NCBI RefSeq assembly: GCF_003391095.1
Contig: NZ_CP031447.1
Span: 2,976,001-3,040,000, forward strand
Direction of reading: 5' to 3'
Source of the DNA: Austwickia chelonae
Lineage (GTDB): Bacteria > Actinomycetota > Actinomycetes > Actinomycetales > Dermatophilaceae
DNA: 64,000 nucleotides
Shown: in pieces, positions 25,836-32,806 of the stretch
How the letters are laid out: each line of letters starts with the position of its first letter
How positions within the stretch are numbered: the first letter of the stretch is position 1
Notes under the pieces: generated by a model
The model's input: only the letters and a program-made list of their open reading frames with translations
The model's database searches: none
Told to the model about the DNA's origin: nothing
Translations under genes and position numbers: made by a program

Positions 25836-26415
25836 CAGCCCATTCCTGTGGGCGCTGGGAAGGAACGTCCTCCCCGTTGAGTGCACTAAAGCACTGGTGG
25901 CATACCTAGACCACTTCGGCGCCTGGGTGCCGTCAAAAAGTGCGATTGCCCGCAACTCCGCTTACTATCTAAATTCGCAGGAAATACTCACGCCGCCAGG
26001 CTTGCGTATTGCGGTGGCCACCCTAACCCCATCTATCGAGGCTAGTGTTGCCTCCGCTTTTAAGATTGAAGCGCTCACAACAAGTCAGGTGATGTTGAAC
26101 CGTTGGCTTCCCGGCGATTATGCACACCCTCACACGGATGCAATGGGTGACCCTTCAAATCCGCATTATTTCTCACATCGAGCCCTGTTGTATTTGACGC
26201 CCACCGAAAAGCAGTTAGCTGGGGGAGATCTTGTTCTTCACGGCGCCTCCGAACTCGACCCCACTACTCGTCGCATTCGCCCGGACTGCAACACGCTGGC
26301 CGCCCTTGCTATGTCCCCCGAATCCGTCCACTCGGTCGATAAGATCGTTTCAGGAACACGGTATTCCATCGTATGGAGCTTGAGGCCAAGCACAACAGAT
26401 AGGAATGTTTCATGA
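25807..26415 (+). CDS. 2-oxoglutarate/Fe(II)-dependent oxygenase
   Basis: A 202-residue protein with the double-stranded beta-helix signature of P4Hc/2OG-FeII oxygenases. The metal ligands are H-x-D in YAHPHTDAMGD (about residues 105-115) and a distal His in SPESVHSVDKI. The co-substrate Arg follows in SGTRYSIVWSL. RALLYLTPTEKQLAGGDLVL is the usual 'yLn..w..GGel.l' strand. It overlaps the MFS gene by about 29 bases (or 20 if the ATG at 25816 is used), so the two are co-translated. In this setting it is the candidate enzyme that hydroxylates or otherwise oxidises the repeat peptide cores. GC is low like its neighbours. Confidence 0.8.
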   Translation: MDSMHLEANNSPFLWALGRNVLPVECTKALVAYLDHFGAWVPSKSAIARNSAYYLNSQEILTPPGLRIAVATLTPSIEASVASAFKIEALTTSQVMLNRWLPGDYAHPHTDAMGDPSNPHYFSHRALLYLTPTEKQLAGGDLVLHGASELDPTTRRIRPDCNTLAALAMSPESVHSVDKIVSGTRYSIVWSLRPSTTDRNVS

Positions 26416-26550
26416 ACAGCGAGTCGCAGCAACTCCCAGTCGAACTGTGGCAGATGGCCGCGGGGGTGGCCCTCGATTCCAAACCGGACCGCTTGACTAT
26501 GTATGTACGCGAGACGGGACGCATGTTTTCTATGACCGGAATCGCAGCTT
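26412..26550 (+). pseudogene. Gene of the peptide cluster truncated by IS30
   Basis: The ATG overlaps the oxygenase stop (ATGA), so this was the next gene of the same operon. About 46 codons remain, starting MNSESQQLPVELWQMAAGVA and ending with METGRMFSMTGIA-like sequence at the IS30 left end (26551). The remnant has no recognisable motif. Its product was presumably another tailoring, protease or immunity protein. Confidence 0.55.
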
Positions 26551-27636
26551 GGTGTAAATGGGTCAGTGCCTCGCCTGGGATGATCTGGGGGTTCCTGGGT
26601 GGAGAGGGTGTTGTGGGTGCGTGGTCGGGCGTTGTCGTTGGTGGAGCGGGAGGAGATCTCGCGGGGTATCGCGGTGGGTGAGTCGGGTCGGGTGATCGCG
26701 GCCAGATTGGGTCGTGATCATGGGGTGGTCAATCGTGAGATCGCTCGCTGTGGTGGCCGGTCACAGTACCGGGGACACTGCGCACAGGAGCTGGCGCGGG
26801 TGCGTGCCCGCCGGGCGAAGCTGCGCAAGGTTGAGACCTGCCCGGCGTTGTTGGAGCTGGTGAACGCTGGCCTGGGTCAGGGGTGGTCGCCGCGCCAGAT
26901 CGCGGGACGACTGGTCAAAGACCATCCCGAGCGGCCACAGTGGCAGGTGTCCCACGAAGCGATCTATCAAGCGTTGTACTGCCAGGCCCGCGGGCAACTG
27001 CGAGTCGAGCTCAAGGGTGTCCTGCGCCGTGGCGGTACCGCCAGGGTCAGCCGGGCCCAGCGGGCTGCGATCAGTGCAGGCAGAGAAGCGATCCTGGACA
27101 AGGTCATGATCAGCGAACGACCCGCCGAGGCCGAGGACCGGGCTGTGCCCGGACACTGGGAAGGCGACCTCGTCATGGGCGCGGGGAACCGCTCGGCGGT
27201 CATCACTCTGGTCGAACGCACCAGCCGCTACGTCATCCTGCAACGCCTGCCCTATGACCACAGTGCGCCCCGCGTGGCGTTCTTCCTCTCCCAAGCGATG
27301 AGTCGGCTGCCCGCTCTGTTGCGCCGGTCCCTGACCTGGGACCAAGGCCGCGAAATGGCCCGACACGCCACGTTCACCATCAATACCGGCATCCCCGTGT
27401 TCTTCGCTGACCCCCACTCACCCTGGCAACGCGGTAGCAACGAGAACATCAACGGCCTCCTACGCCAATACCTCCCCAAAGGAACCGACCTGTCCACCCA
27501 CACACAAACCGACCTCGACAACATCGCCTACCTCCTCAACGGGCGCCCCCGCGAAACCCTCGACTTCGACACTCCCGCCGAAAAACTCGATACAATCCTC
27601 ACTCAAGCAGGCGAGGCACTCACCGGTTGATACCGC
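26551..27636 (+). mobile_element. IS30-family element
   Basis: About 1086 bases with inverted ends sharing GTGCCTCGCCTG. The left end starts GGTGTAAATGGGTCA and the right end, read inward, starts GCGGTATCAACCGGTGA. One intact transposase gene fills it. It interrupts the peptide operon on the left and abuts a secreted-protein gene whose signal peptide is incomplete on the right. Confidence 0.8.
26599..27630 (+). CDS. IS30-family transposase
   Basis: A 343-residue transposase that appears complete. The N-terminal HTH is IS30-like (LSLVEREEISRGIAVGESGR, VIAARLGRDHGVVNREIAR). The C-terminal DDE core has VPGHWEGDLVMGAGNRSAVI (first Asp), SLTWDQGREMARH (second Asp) and SPWQRGSNENINGLLRQYLP (Glu), the classical IS30 ending. 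GTG start at 26599. The gene has normal high-GC codon use, unlike the AT-richer genes it split, so it arrived later. Confidence 0.92.
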   Translation: MERVLWVRGRALSLVEREEISRGIAVGESGRVIAARLGRDHGVVNREIARCGGRSQYRGHCAQELARVRARRAKLRKVETCPALLELVNAGLGQGWSPRQIAGRLVKDHPERPQWQVSHEAIYQALYCQARGQLRVELKGVLRRGGTARVSRAQRAAISAGREAILDKVMISERPAEAEDRAVPGHWEGDLVMGAGNRSAVITLVERTSRYVILQRLPYDHSAPRVAFFLSQAMSRLPALLRRSLTWDQGREMARHATFTINTGIPVFFADPHSPWQRGSNENINGLLRQYLPKGTDLSTHTQTDLDNIAYLLNGRPRETLDFDTPAEKLDTILTQAGEALTG

Positions 27637-27666
27637 CCTGTTACCGGTGGATTGATTACCACTGCA

Positions 27667-28245
27667 ATGATTTTTGGGTCTATTGGATCTGCATCTGCTA
27701 TCCCAATGGGAGAGCGCCATAGCGACATCTCTTCTCAGCCTGCATCTGCTCCATCGGCCAATGAGATAGAACTAGCAAAGCGTTTCGAGGAAGGGTTCCG
27801 GGTTCTCTTTACGGAAGTTATCATTCAGAGCCCTTCGGGAACCTGGTCTGTCAGCGAGAAGGGGCTTGCTAAGCACCCTGATATTTCCAGGTCAGGTGCC
27901 ATCTCCGTCGCTTCTGCAATGAACGGTCCAGAAGGACTTGCAGGTGCTGTACGCGCAGGAGCCTCCGCTGGATCGATAAACTTTGATGAGCCTGTAATTA
28001 CTACTCATGGCGCAACAGACTATGCAAAATGTGTTCTTAAAGGAGTTGTCCCTGGGGGACTCATTGCATTCCTTGACTGGAGGGCTATTTCTAGTATGAT
28101 CCAGCAGAAAGCTTGGCCTAAGCTCGGGCTTTACATCGGAAAGCATGCCGCTAAGCATGGCATGAAAGACGCTGTTAAACTTACTCCTGGCGGGCTGGCT
28201 CTCAGTGTAATTGGGTCAGCAGCAGGGTGTGCTGTTTGGGGATGA
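27667..28245 (+). CDS. Secreted protein with hydrophobic C-terminus (possible bacteriocin-like), 5' end doubtful
   Basis: About 192 residues starting MIFGSIGSASAIPMGE, which looks like the last part of a signal peptide ending at an AxA site. The usual charged and hydrophobic start is missing because the IS30 end lies only 30 bases upstream. A polar middle follows. The C-terminal third has two cysteines and glycine-rich amphipathic stretches (AKCVLKGVVPGGLIAFLDW and LTPGGLALSVIGSAAGCAVW), a pattern seen in actinobacterial secreted proteins of unknown role and reminiscent of membrane-active bacteriocins. It overlaps the next, membrane-protein, gene by ATGA. Low GC. Confidence 0.5.
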   Translation: MIFGSIGSASAIPMGERHSDISSQPASAPSANEIELAKRFEEGFRVLFTEVIIQSPSGTWSVSEKGLAKHPDISRSGAISVASAMNGPEGLAGAVRAGASAGSINFDEPVITTHGATDYAKCVLKGVVPGGLIAFLDWRAISSMIQQKAWPKLGLYIGKHAAKHGMKDAVKLTPGGLALSVIGSAAGCAVWG

Positions 28246-28640
28246 TAACTATGACTATCGGTAGACGTAGAGGATTCGGAGAAATATTCTGCTTTGGGAT
28301 TGCGTCAGCTTCTGCGTTGATGGTAAGCATCTCTGACTCAAACCCAGCATGGATGATTTGTGCTTTTCTTTCAGCTGTTGCCTATTCTGGAGTGGTATAC
28401 AGGGCACTAAAGGACGACGCGGATAGCATCCAAGAAAGAAATCACGTCTACTTCAACAATCGAGCTCGATTGTTTGTTGCAGCCATTCTATGCGCTTTTA
28501 CTCCATGGTATAGGCCCATGGGACTGATTATCGCCGCAGTAGAATGTGGATTCTTGATATCGATCATCTATCGAGTGTTCAAGAACGAGGATGGAGAGCC
28601 TCGAGCAGGGAAGGGGTTGCGCCTAATGGGCGATGTCTGA
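28242..28640 (+). CDS. Small membrane protein coupled to the secreted protein
   Basis: A 132-residue protein with about four hydrophobic segments: IFCFGIASASALMVSIS, AWMICAFLSAVAYSGVVY, LFVAAILCAFTPWY and MGLIIAAVECGFLISIIY. Its start overlaps the preceding stop (ATGA), so production is tied to that secreted protein. The pairing suggests an immunity or anchoring partner, but nothing in the sequence proves it. No family recognised; low-GC codon use. Confidence 0.6.
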   Translation: MITMTIGRRRGFGEIFCFGIASASALMVSISDSNPAWMICAFLSAVAYSGVVYRALKDDADSIQERNHVYFNNRARLFVAAILCAFTPWYRPMGLIIAAVECGFLISIIYRVFKNEDGEPRAGKGLRLMGDV

Positions 28641-28733
28641 ACATTACAGAAATGATGGGATTTCGCTTCTCACTTTGCTGAGATTTAAATCTCACATATC
28701 TCTTTAATCAGGTCTCTTGCCTCATATCTAATT

Positions 28734-28781
28734 CAATGGAGCGGGATTACCAAGCCGTAGCTTGGTAATCCCGCTCCATTG
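28734..28781 (+). terminator. Hairpin with 21-base perfect arms
   Basis: caatggagcgggattaccaa(g) and its exact complement flank a 6-base loop (ccgtag). It lies 94 bases after the small membrane protein gene and ends that transcription unit; lack of a T-run is in line with other hairpins of this window. Confidence 0.75.
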
Positions 28782-28958
28782 AGGGATCTTCGGACTTGAG
28801 CGTGGGTTGAGTACGGTGGCGTGCTCGATGCCGGGACGGGGGTAGGGGTCGAGGTCCCTGGCAGTATCAGAGGACTTCTACCCCCTCTGTTCGCCAAGCA
28901 CCTCGACTGTGCCTGACTCTACTTCGCTGTGCTCTCCTGCCGGATCATGCTCGTCGTG

Positions 28959-29929
28959 CCAGGCCTGGAGCCTTTTTCATCTGGCGGGTTGACCTGCGGT
29001 GATGAGGGTGGTGACGGCGGTGACGATGGGCGTGGCCTGTTCGGGTGAGGAGCGTAGGCGTCGGAGCACGTGCCAAGACTTGAGTTGGGTGTTGCTGCGT
29101 TCGCTGCAGGCGCGCAGCCGTCCGTGGGCGGCGTTGTAGGCCTTCTCGTTGCGCGAGAGGTCGCGTCGTTCGAAGTGGCCGGTGGCCTGGTTGCGGCGGA
29201 CGGCGCGGATCGGGACGGAGATCCCGGAGCCGATACCGAGGTAGCCACGGTCGGTCAGGACCGCTTTCCTGGCGGTGGTCAAGGTCGCCGGTTTCTCGGG
29301 GAGTTGATGCTGCCGGGCGGCCGTGATGTCGTGCCGGGCGCCGGGTAGGGCTGCTGAGGTCCACAGCAGTTCTCCGAGGGGGCCGGCGATGACCTGGACG
29401 TTCATGCCGTGGTGGTGGACCTTACCGGAGAAGTACTCGCGGTCGGTGCCGCGCTTGGTCATCCTGACCCGGTCGGTGGGGATGACGGTGTCGTCCAGGA
29501 CGAGGTAGGCCTTCGCTTGCGCCACGACCAGGGCCTGATCGAGGGGGGGAGCTATCGCGGCCAACACCTGGCAGGCCTCGCGGATGTACCGGAAGACGGT
29601 CGCAACGCCGATTCTGAACCCGGCTGCCAGGGCGGTGTAGGTCGGATTGTCATGCAGATAGGCCAGCACCAGCAGGGCTTGATCGCGGGCTGAGAGCCGA
29701 CGCCAGATCACTTTGGCCGCGGCCCGATGCCGGTGCAGCGCGTTGGTGAGCAGATCCAGGGTGGTGGTGGACATGGCCAGACCGACGGGGTAGACAAGCA
29801 TGACGGGGCTCCTGGCAGGGGTGACTGAACTGACAATCACCGCTCCTACCAGGAGCTTCGTTATCTCCCCGGATCACACGCCACACGAGACCCAACCGTC
29901 ACACAGGATGGAAAAGGCTCCGGGTCTGG
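28959..29929 (-). mobile_element. IS5-family element nested in an ISL3 remnant
   Basis: About 971 bases with inverted ends: CCAGGCCTGGAGCCTTTTTC at 28959 and CCAGACCCGGAGCCTTTTCC read inward from 29929. It carries one apparently intact transposase on the minus strand. The sequence on its right continues an ISL3 transposase zinc-finger region, and the sequence on its left (LSCRIMLVVPG) could be the adjoining upstream part, so it probably inserted into an ISL3 element. Confidence 0.8.
28977..29801 (-). CDS. IS5-family transposase (DDE_Tnp_4 type)
   Basis: A 274-residue transposase. It has an N-terminal HTH_Tnp_4-like region (LSARDQALLVLAYLHDNPTY, then GVATVFRYIREACQVL) and a DDE core: YLVLDDTVIPTDRV, FSGKVHHHGMNVQVIAGP, RKAVLTDRGYLGIGSG, and RRDLSRNEKAYNAAHGRLRA with the terminal Glu region in CSERSNTQLK. 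The ATG at 29801 has AGGAG 8 bases upstream. No frameshift is seen, so it may be active. Confidence 0.88.
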   Translation of the reverse strand: MLVYPVGLAMSTTTLDLLTNALHRHRAAAKVIWRRLSARDQALLVLAYLHDNPTYTALAAGFRIGVATVFRYIREACQVLAAIAPPLDQALVVAQAKAYLVLDDTVIPTDRVRMTKRGTDREYFSGKVHHHGMNVQVIAGPLGELLWTSAALPGARHDITAARQHQLPEKPATLTTARKAVLTDRGYLGIGSGISVPIRAVRRNQATGHFERRDLSRNEKAYNAAHGRLRACSERSNTQLKSWHVLRRLRSSPEQATPIVTAVTTLITAGQPAR

Positions 29930-30135
29930 TGGGCTGCTCGGTCTGCGGAGTGGTCGTGCATGCGCACGACCGCGACGACGTGACGCTGGTGGACGCGCCG
30001 TCGTTCGGTCGACCGGTGCGTCTGGTGTGGGTCAAGCGCCGGTACACCTGTGGCGAACCAGCCTGTACGGGTGGGACCTTCGTCGAGCAGGACGTCCGAG
30101 GGACCACACAGGTAGCTCTGCTCCTCACGAGATGA
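29922..30135 (+). pseudogene. ISL3-family transposase fragment
   Basis: About 70 codons of an ISL3 transposase N-terminal zinc finger: VGCSVCGVVVHAHDRDD, LVDAPSFGRPVRLVWVKRRY, and TCGEPACTGGTFVEQD, with paired cysteines (CxxC and CxxxxC). The frame ends at 30135 after LLLTR, long before the catalytic region, and the start is cut by the IS5 element. Confidence 0.75.
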
Positions 30136-30148
30136 CACCTCATGTCGT

Positions 30149-30277
30149 TGAATCGCCCCCGGTGAATCCGGAGGAATCAATAGTGCGGCAGTTTCAGCCC
30201 CTGAACTAGCTGGGCCTGACCAGCGTAGTAGGCCTGTTCCAGTTCGGAAGGCGGGATGTCGCCGCAGTACTCGTCAA
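30149..30277 (-). pseudogene. IS3 end and OrfB C-terminal scrap
   Basis: An IS3-type inverted repeat (TGAATCGCCCCCGGTGAATC, from 30149) is followed on the minus strand by the last about 33 codons of an OrfB: DEYCGDIPPSELEQAYYAGQ, ending GLKLPHY and a stop at 30177. The rest of that element is gone. It differs from both larger IS3 copies in the window. Confidence 0.7.
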
Positions 30278-30414
30278 GATCCCGTCACGGCGATGCCATG
30301 AACTCAGGTGACCTTTATCGGAGCGGCTCACAACGCCGCGTGGGCGCACGAATGAGACTCGAAAGATGACCGATGATGTAGGCGAACTATGTCAGAGAAC
30401 TCACTGTATCGGCC

Positions 30415-30711
30415 TCATCTTTCCTCTGAGATGTGTAGAAATCTCAACGTGATCCACGAGCTTATTATGCCTCCACCGACAACCATGAAAGCAGTCCCCA
30501 GCGCATGCAGAAAATAGCTTATGCCAATAGTTCGCGTATAACTATTGAAAAGCTCATCGATTGAAGTAGACGTCGGCCCTTGCTGCAAGACGACCCCAAG
30601 GACGACACAGCAGATGCCGAGCGGTAGAAGATGGCGATATCTCATGCTTTCGCAGGCTAACCGGAGTGACCCGTCTGGCCAGATGAACACTCCGCCGCAT
30701 ACCAAAACCAC
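30415..30711 (-). CDS. Hypothetical small membrane protein
   Basis: Up to 98 residues from GTG 30711, or 76 from the ATG at 30645. Two hydrophobic segments (LLPLGICCVVLGVVLQ and HALGTAFMVVGGGIISSWI) flank a polar loop. AT-richer codons than the chromosome. It stands alone between the IS scraps and the siderophore locus. No family recognised and no strong ribosome site. Confidence 0.35.
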   Translation of the reverse strand: MVLVCGGVFIWPDGSLRLACESMRYRHLLPLGICCVVLGVVLQQGPTSTSIDELFNSYTRTIGISYFLHALGTAFMVVGGGIISSWITLRFLHISEER

Positions 30712-30931
30712 AGCAAACGACTGAGCTCCAGCCTTAGGTTCAGCCGCAATATCTCCCCAAAAATCGGCGCACGTAAACCTGCCGGATTAGGCTGCAGGCC
30801 AGCGCTTCAGACCGGACCAACTCAGCTGCATAAACCTTTACGCAAGACCACGACCAAGCGTTTATCGTTGTCCAAACGTTCTTCGACCTGCTGGTGCCGC
30901 AGGCGTCGCCTCATCCAGCAGCCGAGCCCGG
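30712..30931. other. Intergenic, end of island
   Basis: About 220 bases with no gene seen; composition rises from AT-rich to the high GC of the siderophore locus, marking the island boundary near 30.85 kb. Confidence 0.5.
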
Positions 30932-32806
30932 TCAGGACTCGCAGCGACCGGCCCGCCACAGCTGGGCATACCGGCCGTCCGCCGCCAACAGCTCCTCGTG
31001 CGAACCGGATTCCACCACCGCACCGGAATCCATCACCACGATGCGATCAGCCAGCCGTGCCTGCTCCAGACGGTGAGCGACCACCACCGACGTCCGACCC
31101 GCCGCCAAACGCATCGCCGCCTCGTCCACCCCGGCGCCAGGCTCAGAACTCTCCTCCGAGGCAGCCTCGTCCAAGACCACCACCGGCGGATCCAACAAAG
31201 CCACCCGGGCGATCGCGATCTGCTGAGCACGCACCGGCGACACCGGCACCCCGCCACCACCGATCACCGTGTCCACGCCATCGGGCAAGGACGCCACCCA
31301 CTCCGACAGCCCCGCCACCTCCACCGCAGCCTGCACCGCAGCCTCATCGGCCTCCGGCACCGCCAAACACAGATCGTCCCGCAAAGACCCCGAGAAGACA
31401 TGGCTCTCCTGCGCGATCAACACCAGCGAGCGCGCCCGCACCCGCGGCGGCATCGACGCCACATCCACCCCGCCCAAAAGCACCTGGCCGCCCTGCGGGC
31501 TGCGCACCCCGGTGAACAAGGCCGCCACCGTCGACTTGCCCGCGCCCGACGCCCCCACCAAGGCCAAGGAGGACCCCTGCGGCACCGTCAGATCGAAACC
31601 GTCCAGCACGCGGGCACCCCCGTCGTAGGCGAAGGTCAACGCCTGCGCGGTCAGATCACCCGAACAGGGCACGACTGCTCCCTGAGTCGCTGTTCCGTCC
31701 GTCGGCTCCGCGTCCCGTCCCGGCCCCACCCCAGGCCCACCAGCCGTCTTCTGTTCGCCGATCTGCCCGGTCGGCATGTCCGTTCCCAGGCCTACGATCC
31801 GCTGTAGGGACACCGACGCCGACTGCACCTGGTCGATGACCATCACCAGCGCACCGATCGGGCCGAAAAGTCTGAAGAAGAACAGGCTCGCTGCGGTGGC
31901 CTGGCCCACCGAGACCTCGCCGGCCTGTACCAGCCAGGTGCCGACCGCCAAGAGCACGCTCACCCCGAGGAATTCCGCCAGGTTCACCCCGGCGAACAGG
32001 CGGGTCGTCGCGACCTGTACCAGCACCGTCAACCGGGTGACCTGCCACGACGGTCGGGAAGCCCGGGGACGGCGGTAGTCCTGCAGTTGCAGCGCCCGCA
32101 AGGTCGAGGCGCCCTCGGCGATCCCGAGGACTTCACCGGCCCGGGATGCCCTGGCCGCGCGTTCTTCCACGTACAGCGGCGGTGCTTCCCGCCGGTACCG
32201 GCGCACCACGAAGGCGTACACCGGTGAGGTCACCACCACGAGGGCAACCACGAAAGACCAATGGATGCCGGCCATTCCCACCGCGGTGACCAGTACGGCT
32301 GCGCCGGCGCCGGTCAGCGCAGGGACGGCCTGGTTGACCGCCGATGTCACTGCTGCGACGTCATCGGTCGTCCGCGAGACGATGTCTCCGCTGCCGGCCC
32401 GCTCCACCCGTGCCAGCGGCCGACGCAGGGCAGCCCGCATCGCCTGCTCGCGCAGGTCGGCGACCACCCGGTCGGCGGCCCCCGCGGAGAGGACCGTCCC
32501 TACCCCGTGTGCTGCCGCGCCCGCGAGGGTCGCCGCCGCCATCACCGCGATCGACCGGACCACTGCGTCCGAACCTGATCCGAGGAGCGGGACCTCACGG
32601 CCTCGGACGATGTCGACCAGTCCGCCCAGCACCGCTGGTAGCGCCAGGCCGCAGAAAGCGGCGAAGAGCAGCAGCGGCACCGCGAGGGCGACCCGCCAGG
32701 TCTGCGGGCGGCCCAACCGGCGGGTCTCCGCCCAGACTTCGCGGCCTGAGGCGAGCGCGAAGGTTTCCGGGGCCGAGGTGTCGGCGGTAGGGGTGGGTGT
32801 GGTCAC
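30932..32806 (-). CDS. Siderophore ABC half-transporter A (IrtA/YbtP-type)
   Basis: A 624-residue exporter-fold ABC protein: membrane domain about residues 25-330, ATPase about 395-620. Walker A GASGAGKST, Walker B PPVVVLDEAASE and the switch His in VVVAHRLEQ are intact. Where the LSGGQ signature should be the sequence reads VPVSPVRAQQIAIAR, so the signature is lost. The partner encoded just upstream has the opposite pattern. The GTG start overlaps the partner's stop by GTGA. Beside a siderophore-interacting reductase, the pair resembles IrtAB and YbtPQ, which have the exporter fold but import ferric siderophores; export of the siderophore is the alternative. Confidence 0.85.
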   Translation of the reverse strand: MTTPTPTADTSAPETFALASGREVWAETRRLGRPQTWRVALAVPLLLFAAFCGLALPAVLGGLVDIVRGREVPLLGSGSDAVVRSIAVMAAATLAGAAAHGVGTVLSAGAADRVVADLREQAMRAALRRPLARVERAGSGDIVSRTTDDVAAVTSAVNQAVPALTGAGAAVLVTAVGMAGIHWSFVVALVVVTSPVYAFVVRRYRREAPPLYVEERAARASRAGEVLGIAEGASTLRALQLQDYRRPRASRPSWQVTRLTVLVQVATTRLFAGVNLAEFLGVSVLLAVGTWLVQAGEVSVGQATAASLFFFRLFGPIGALVMVIDQVQSASVSLQRIVGLGTDMPTGQIGEQKTAGGPGVGPGRDAEPTDGTATQGAVVPCSGDLTAQALTFAYDGGARVLDGFDLTVPQGSSLALVGASGAGKSTVAALFTGVRSPQGGQVLLGGVDVASMPPRVRARSLVLIAQESHVFSGSLRDDLCLAVPEADEAAVQAAVEVAGLSEWVASLPDGVDTVIGGGGVPVSPVRAQQIAIARVALLDPPVVVLDEAASEESSEPGAGVDEAAMRLAAGRTSVVVAHRLEQARLADRIVVMDSGAVVESGSHEELLAADGRYAQLWRAGRCES

